A DNA stretch of 9,001 nt from JAEZKC01 sp046538945 (GTDB lineage: Bacteria; Fibrobacterota; Chitinivibrionia; Chitinivibrionales; Chitinispirillaceae): contig JBKHHW010000123.1 in assembly GCA_046538945.1 (NCBI GenBank), positions 1 to 9,001 of the forward strand, in the 5' to 3' direction. Shown here piece after piece: positions 7,012 through 9,001 of the stretch. A program made the position numbers and the translations under genes. A model generated the notes under the pieces. It was not told where the DNA came from. It made no database searches and saw only the letters and a list, made by a program, of their open reading frames with translations. How positions within the stretch are numbered: the stretch's first letter is position 1; each line of letters starts with the position of its first letter.

Positions 7012-7040
7012 TTGATTATTTCAGGATTCTGTGATACTAT
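7012..7040 (+). promoter_or_regulatory. Sigma70-type promoter for the lipoprotein-TPR gene pair
   Basis: TTGATT (7012-7017) and TACTAT (7035-7040) are 17 bases apart, with a predicted start near 7047, about 20 bases before the lipoprotein ATG. It follows a strong terminator, so the downstream pair needs a promoter here. Confidence 0.65.
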
Positions 7041-7067
7041 AAAAGTTGTTGCTTTTGGAGTTGAATT

Positions 7068-7436
7068 ATGATGTTCCGATTGCGGTTTTGCATGGTTTTA
7101 CTGCCTTTCTTTCTGTTTTTGTGTTCGTGCGCGAGTGAAAAAGAGGAGGTTATCCGTCAGAAGCTGGATGTCGTATTGAACGATGATCTGGAAGCTATTG
7201 TGGACGGCGTGTCCGAAAAGGGGCTGATCGAAAAGCCGTATTTTGAGATGATTGAGTATCAAACGTATGATGAAGGGGCCTATATCAGAAGGGCTGTTGT
7301 CGATTTCTACTTTCTTAGAACCGTCAAAAGGAAAATAAGACGCAAGTACAGATATCACGGTCAGATGGGTATGTGGGACCGATACTTTAATACTTATCTT
7401 CCGATCACGCCGCAGACCGATGAGAATGAAAACTGA
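7068..7436 (+). CDS. Small putative lipoprotein, unknown function
   Basis: A 122-residue protein. Residues 1-20 form a lipoprotein signal (basic MMFRLR, then a hydrophobic core) ending in a lipobox-like LCSC, with Cys21 the likely lipidated residue; Cys19 is a weaker alternative. The mature part is charged and mixed helix/strand, with a basic patch (TVKRKIRRKYRYHG, about 85-98), an aromatic stretch (MWDRYFNTYLP) and an acidic tail. I recognise no domain. The start at 7068 is favoured over the adjacent ATG at 7071 because GGAG (7057-7060) is then seven bases away. The 3' end overlaps the next gene by 17 bases (or 11 if that gene starts at its second ATG), so the two are probably translated together and act in the same envelope process. 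Confidence 0.75.
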   Translation: MMFRLRFCMVLLPFFLFLCSCASEKEEVIRQKLDVVLNDDLEAIVDGVSEKGLIEKPYFEMIEYQTYDEGAYIRRAVVDFYFLRTVKRKIRRKYRYHGQMGMWDRYFNTYLPITPQTDENEN

Positions 7437-8439
7437 GCTGATCATACTACTGTTTTCTCCTCTTTTACTTCTGGCTTCGCCAAAATTGCCTGATGACATG
7501 CACGCATGGGCTATGTCCAGTATCGATTGCGTCTTCAGAGAGGATTACCGCAATGCCGAAGAGCAGGCACGGAAGATAGTCAGAAAGTATCCGGATCATC
7601 CTGCTGGTTACTTTTTCATGGCAGCGGTTCTGGATTCCTGGATGTTGCGCTTCCAGACCAGTGAAAAGGAATCCGATTTTTACAGATACTGTGACATGGC
7701 GATCGAGAAAGGGGAGAAGCTTCTCTCCGACGATCCCTCCAACGATTGGGCCCGGTTTTTCATTGGAGGTGCAGACGGGTTCAAAGGGACTTATGAAGCG
7801 CGGTATGAGCGCTACATCACCGCATTCCGTCTAGGCTGGAAGGGTGTTTCTCTTCTGATGGAAATGGCATCCTCGGGCAGCGAAATAGTGGATATTCAGT
7901 TCGGTATCGGCAGCTATGATTACTGGCGCAGCGCCATGATGAAAATGCTGTGGTGGATGCCGGGAGTGGATGACAAGCGGTCGCAGGGGATAAAGAAGCT
8001 GCGCAATGTCATGCATAACGGGGTTTACACTAAAACTGCCGCCGCCATGGGTCTGATTGATATCTACAATAATGAGAAACGGTACTCGGAGGCTCTTGAG
8101 CTTGCGGCCGTTATGATTAAAGAGCACCCCCGGGCGCTTGTATTCTACTGGGGGAGGGCCAAAGCACTTACGGGGCTTGGCAACCATGAAGACGCGGTCA
8201 GGGTTTACAGATATATTCTTTCCAGGGTCGAGTCCGATGCTCTGAACAACCATTATAATGCAGTGGTATGCAGGCTGGCCATAGCAAAGAATCTCATGGA
8301 AGAGAAGAATTACGATCAGGCCCTCAGGGAACTTAACACTATCAGGAGTTACTCTCTGGACGGTACTGTAAAGAAGCGGCTGGATAAGCAGCTCAAGGAA
8401 GCCAATAATCTCAGAAAAGAGGCGTCCCGCGGCAGGTAG
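7420..8439 (+). CDS. Exported TPR-containing protein
   Basis: A 339-residue protein with an N-terminal signal peptide (hydrophobic LIILLFSPLLLLAS, cleavage near residue 19-20) and helical TPR-like repeats in the mature part: about residues 32-72 (EDYRNAEEQARKIVRKYPDH), 206-236 (NEKRYSEALELAAVMIKEHP), 240-270 and 284-312. The middle (about 118-200) has conserved-looking features, including FGIGSYDYWRSAMMK and a hydrophobic LWWMPG followed by a Gly-containing helix. This resembles a widespread bacterial TPR family in which a G-x-Y-x-Y-W segment precedes a PG-x-D turn, but I cannot name it safely. ATG at 7420 or 7426 are both possible and neither has a strong ribosome binding site, which fits coupling to the overlapping lipoprotein gene. 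No terminator follows before the tRNA promoter. Probably periplasmic and protein-binding; the role is unknown. Confidence 0.82.
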   Translation: MRMKTELIILLFSPLLLLASPKLPDDMHAWAMSSIDCVFREDYRNAEEQARKIVRKYPDHPAGYFFMAAVLDSWMLRFQTSEKESDFYRYCDMAIEKGEKLLSDDPSNDWARFFIGGADGFKGTYEARYERYITAFRLGWKGVSLLMEMASSGSEIVDIQFGIGSYDYWRSAMMKMLWWMPGVDDKRSQGIKKLRNVMHNGVYTKTAAAMGLIDIYNNEKRYSEALELAAVMIKEHPRALVFYWGRAKALTGLGNHEDAVRVYRYILSRVESDALNNHYNAVVCRLAIAKNLMEEKNYDQALRELNTIRSYSLDGTVKKRLDKQLKEANNLRKEASRGR

Positions 8440-8452
8440 CGTCTCTCCCGTA

Positions 8453-8481
8453 TTGCACCTCCTGCCAGCGGATTTTATTTT
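8453..8481 (+). promoter_or_regulatory. Candidate promoter of the tRNA gene
   Basis: TTGCAC (8453-8458) and TATTTT (8476-8481) are 17 bases apart; the -35 is identical to that at 5553-5558. The predicted start, near 8488, leaves only about three bases of 5' leader before the tRNA. Confidence 0.55.
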
Positions 8482-8490
8482 GTGTTCATC

Positions 8491-8563
<73 letters not shown>

Positions 8564-8573
8564 TTAAAGTTTC

Positions 8574-8622
8574 GGCTCCGGGGTCTTTGAGAGAAGATTT
8601 CCCCGGGGCCTTTTTTGTTTTT
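8574..8622 (+). terminator. Strong intrinsic terminator of the tRNA unit
   Basis: GGCTCCGGGG (8574-8583) pairs with CCCCGGGGCC (8601-8610), ten pairs with one G-T wobble and a 17-base loop, followed by TTTTTTGTTTTT (8611-8622). It also blocks read-through from the TPR gene. Confidence 0.92.
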
Positions 8623-8788
8623 CCGTCCGGGTCTACCATCAGTTTGCGTCGTGAAGCTCCGATCTTCAGAATATGTGAGAAATTCAAAGTCAGTTTGCTT
8701 GGATATGCAGAATGTTAAAGATTTCAGGAGCGGATGGGTCTGTTTCAACTGGGCGTTTTTGACATAATGGGCTCTGAGAAAGGTTAAT

Positions 8789-9001
8789 ATGAAATATTTC
8801 AAAATGCAATGGAATTCTGTTTGTGAAGGCAATCCGGAAACAATTAGAGACTATTTTCGCACACAGTTGGATCGGGTTGAAATTGTGGGCTCACAGGGGT
8901 GCAATGGCGTATATTCATGGTGGCGGGTGCGATGTCCCTTTCCTCCTTTTGGGTTTAATTTTTTTATGGACAGAGGAAAATATAACAGGACGACCACCCG
9001 C
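8789..9001 (+). CDS. Start of an unrecognised gene, cut by the right edge
   Basis: ATG at 8789 opens a frame with no stop through the last base (71 codons), and an in-frame TAA at 8765-8767 lies upstream. A GAGAAAGG ribosome binding site (8776-8783) sits five bases before the ATG, which supports translation. The peptide begins MKYFKMQWNSVCEGNPETI and has three Cys (12, 38, 49) and an aromatic-rich middle (VYSWWRVRCPFPPFGFNFF). No signal peptide is evident. I do not recognise the family. The 166 bases before it (8623-8788) hold no gene or convincing promoter; TTGACA at 8759-8764 has no good -10 at proper spacing. It lies just past a tRNA, a common site for acquired DNA, but nothing here proves transfer. 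Confidence 0.55.
   Translation, partial: MKYFKMQWNSVCEGNPETIRDYFRTQLDRVEIVGSQGCNGVYSWWRVRCPFPPFGFNFFMDRGKYNRTTTR

Noticed and set aside
8759..8790. TTGACA as a -35 box for the partial right-edge gene
   Set aside because: The only TATAAT-like sequence, TAATAT at 8785-8790, is 20 bases away and overlaps the start codon, so spacing and position are wrong.

Overview
The window reads as chromosomal DNA of a Gram-negative (double-membrane) bacterium. It carries an ExbB/ExbD-type inner-membrane energy module, a secreted outer-membrane beta-barrel protein, a lipoprotein and several TPR proteins. The gene set TPR - MotA/TolQ/ExbB - ExbD - ExbD - AgmX/PglI-type TonB-like protein is familiar from Fibrobacterota and deltaproteobacteria/Myxococcota. 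I lean towards Fibrobacterota or a relative on general style, but no marker here proves the phylum.

Region 1 (1-5536) holds five co-directional genes. First is a large TPR protein, probably cut at the left edge. After a 109-base gap that may hold a weak promoter come four tightly packed genes: a MotA/TolQ/ExbB-type channel (2294-2920), two different ExbD/TolR-type proteins (2945-3733 and 3735-4232), and a single-pass TonB-like protein with a Gly-rich linker and an AgmX/PglI-like C-terminal domain (4235-5536, GTG start). Gaps between these four are 24, 1 and 2 bases. By family knowledge such sets use the proton motive force to drive movement or force across the periplasm, as in TonB-ExbBD, TolQRA and the Myxococcus Agl gliding motor. 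The most interesting point is residue-level. The long ExbD has Asn where ExbD/TolR proteins normally carry the essential transmembrane Asp, the short ExbD keeps Asp, and the ExbB-like protein has Val where E. coli ExbB has Glu176. This suggests a stator with two non-equivalent ExbD subunits, only one of them protonatable.

Region 2 (5537-6892) is a separate unit: a near-consensus promoter, a strong hairpin beginning about 7 bases after the predicted transcription start, a gene for a secreted outer-membrane beta-barrel protein, and a strong intrinsic terminator.

Region 3 (6893-8439) has a good promoter, a small lipoprotein gene and an overlapping gene for an exported TPR protein; the pair looks like an envelope-linked two-gene operon.

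Region 4 (8440-9001) has a compact tRNA-Thr(CGT) unit with its own promoter and terminator, about 166 bases with no gene that I can see, and the start of an unrecognised gene running off the right edge.
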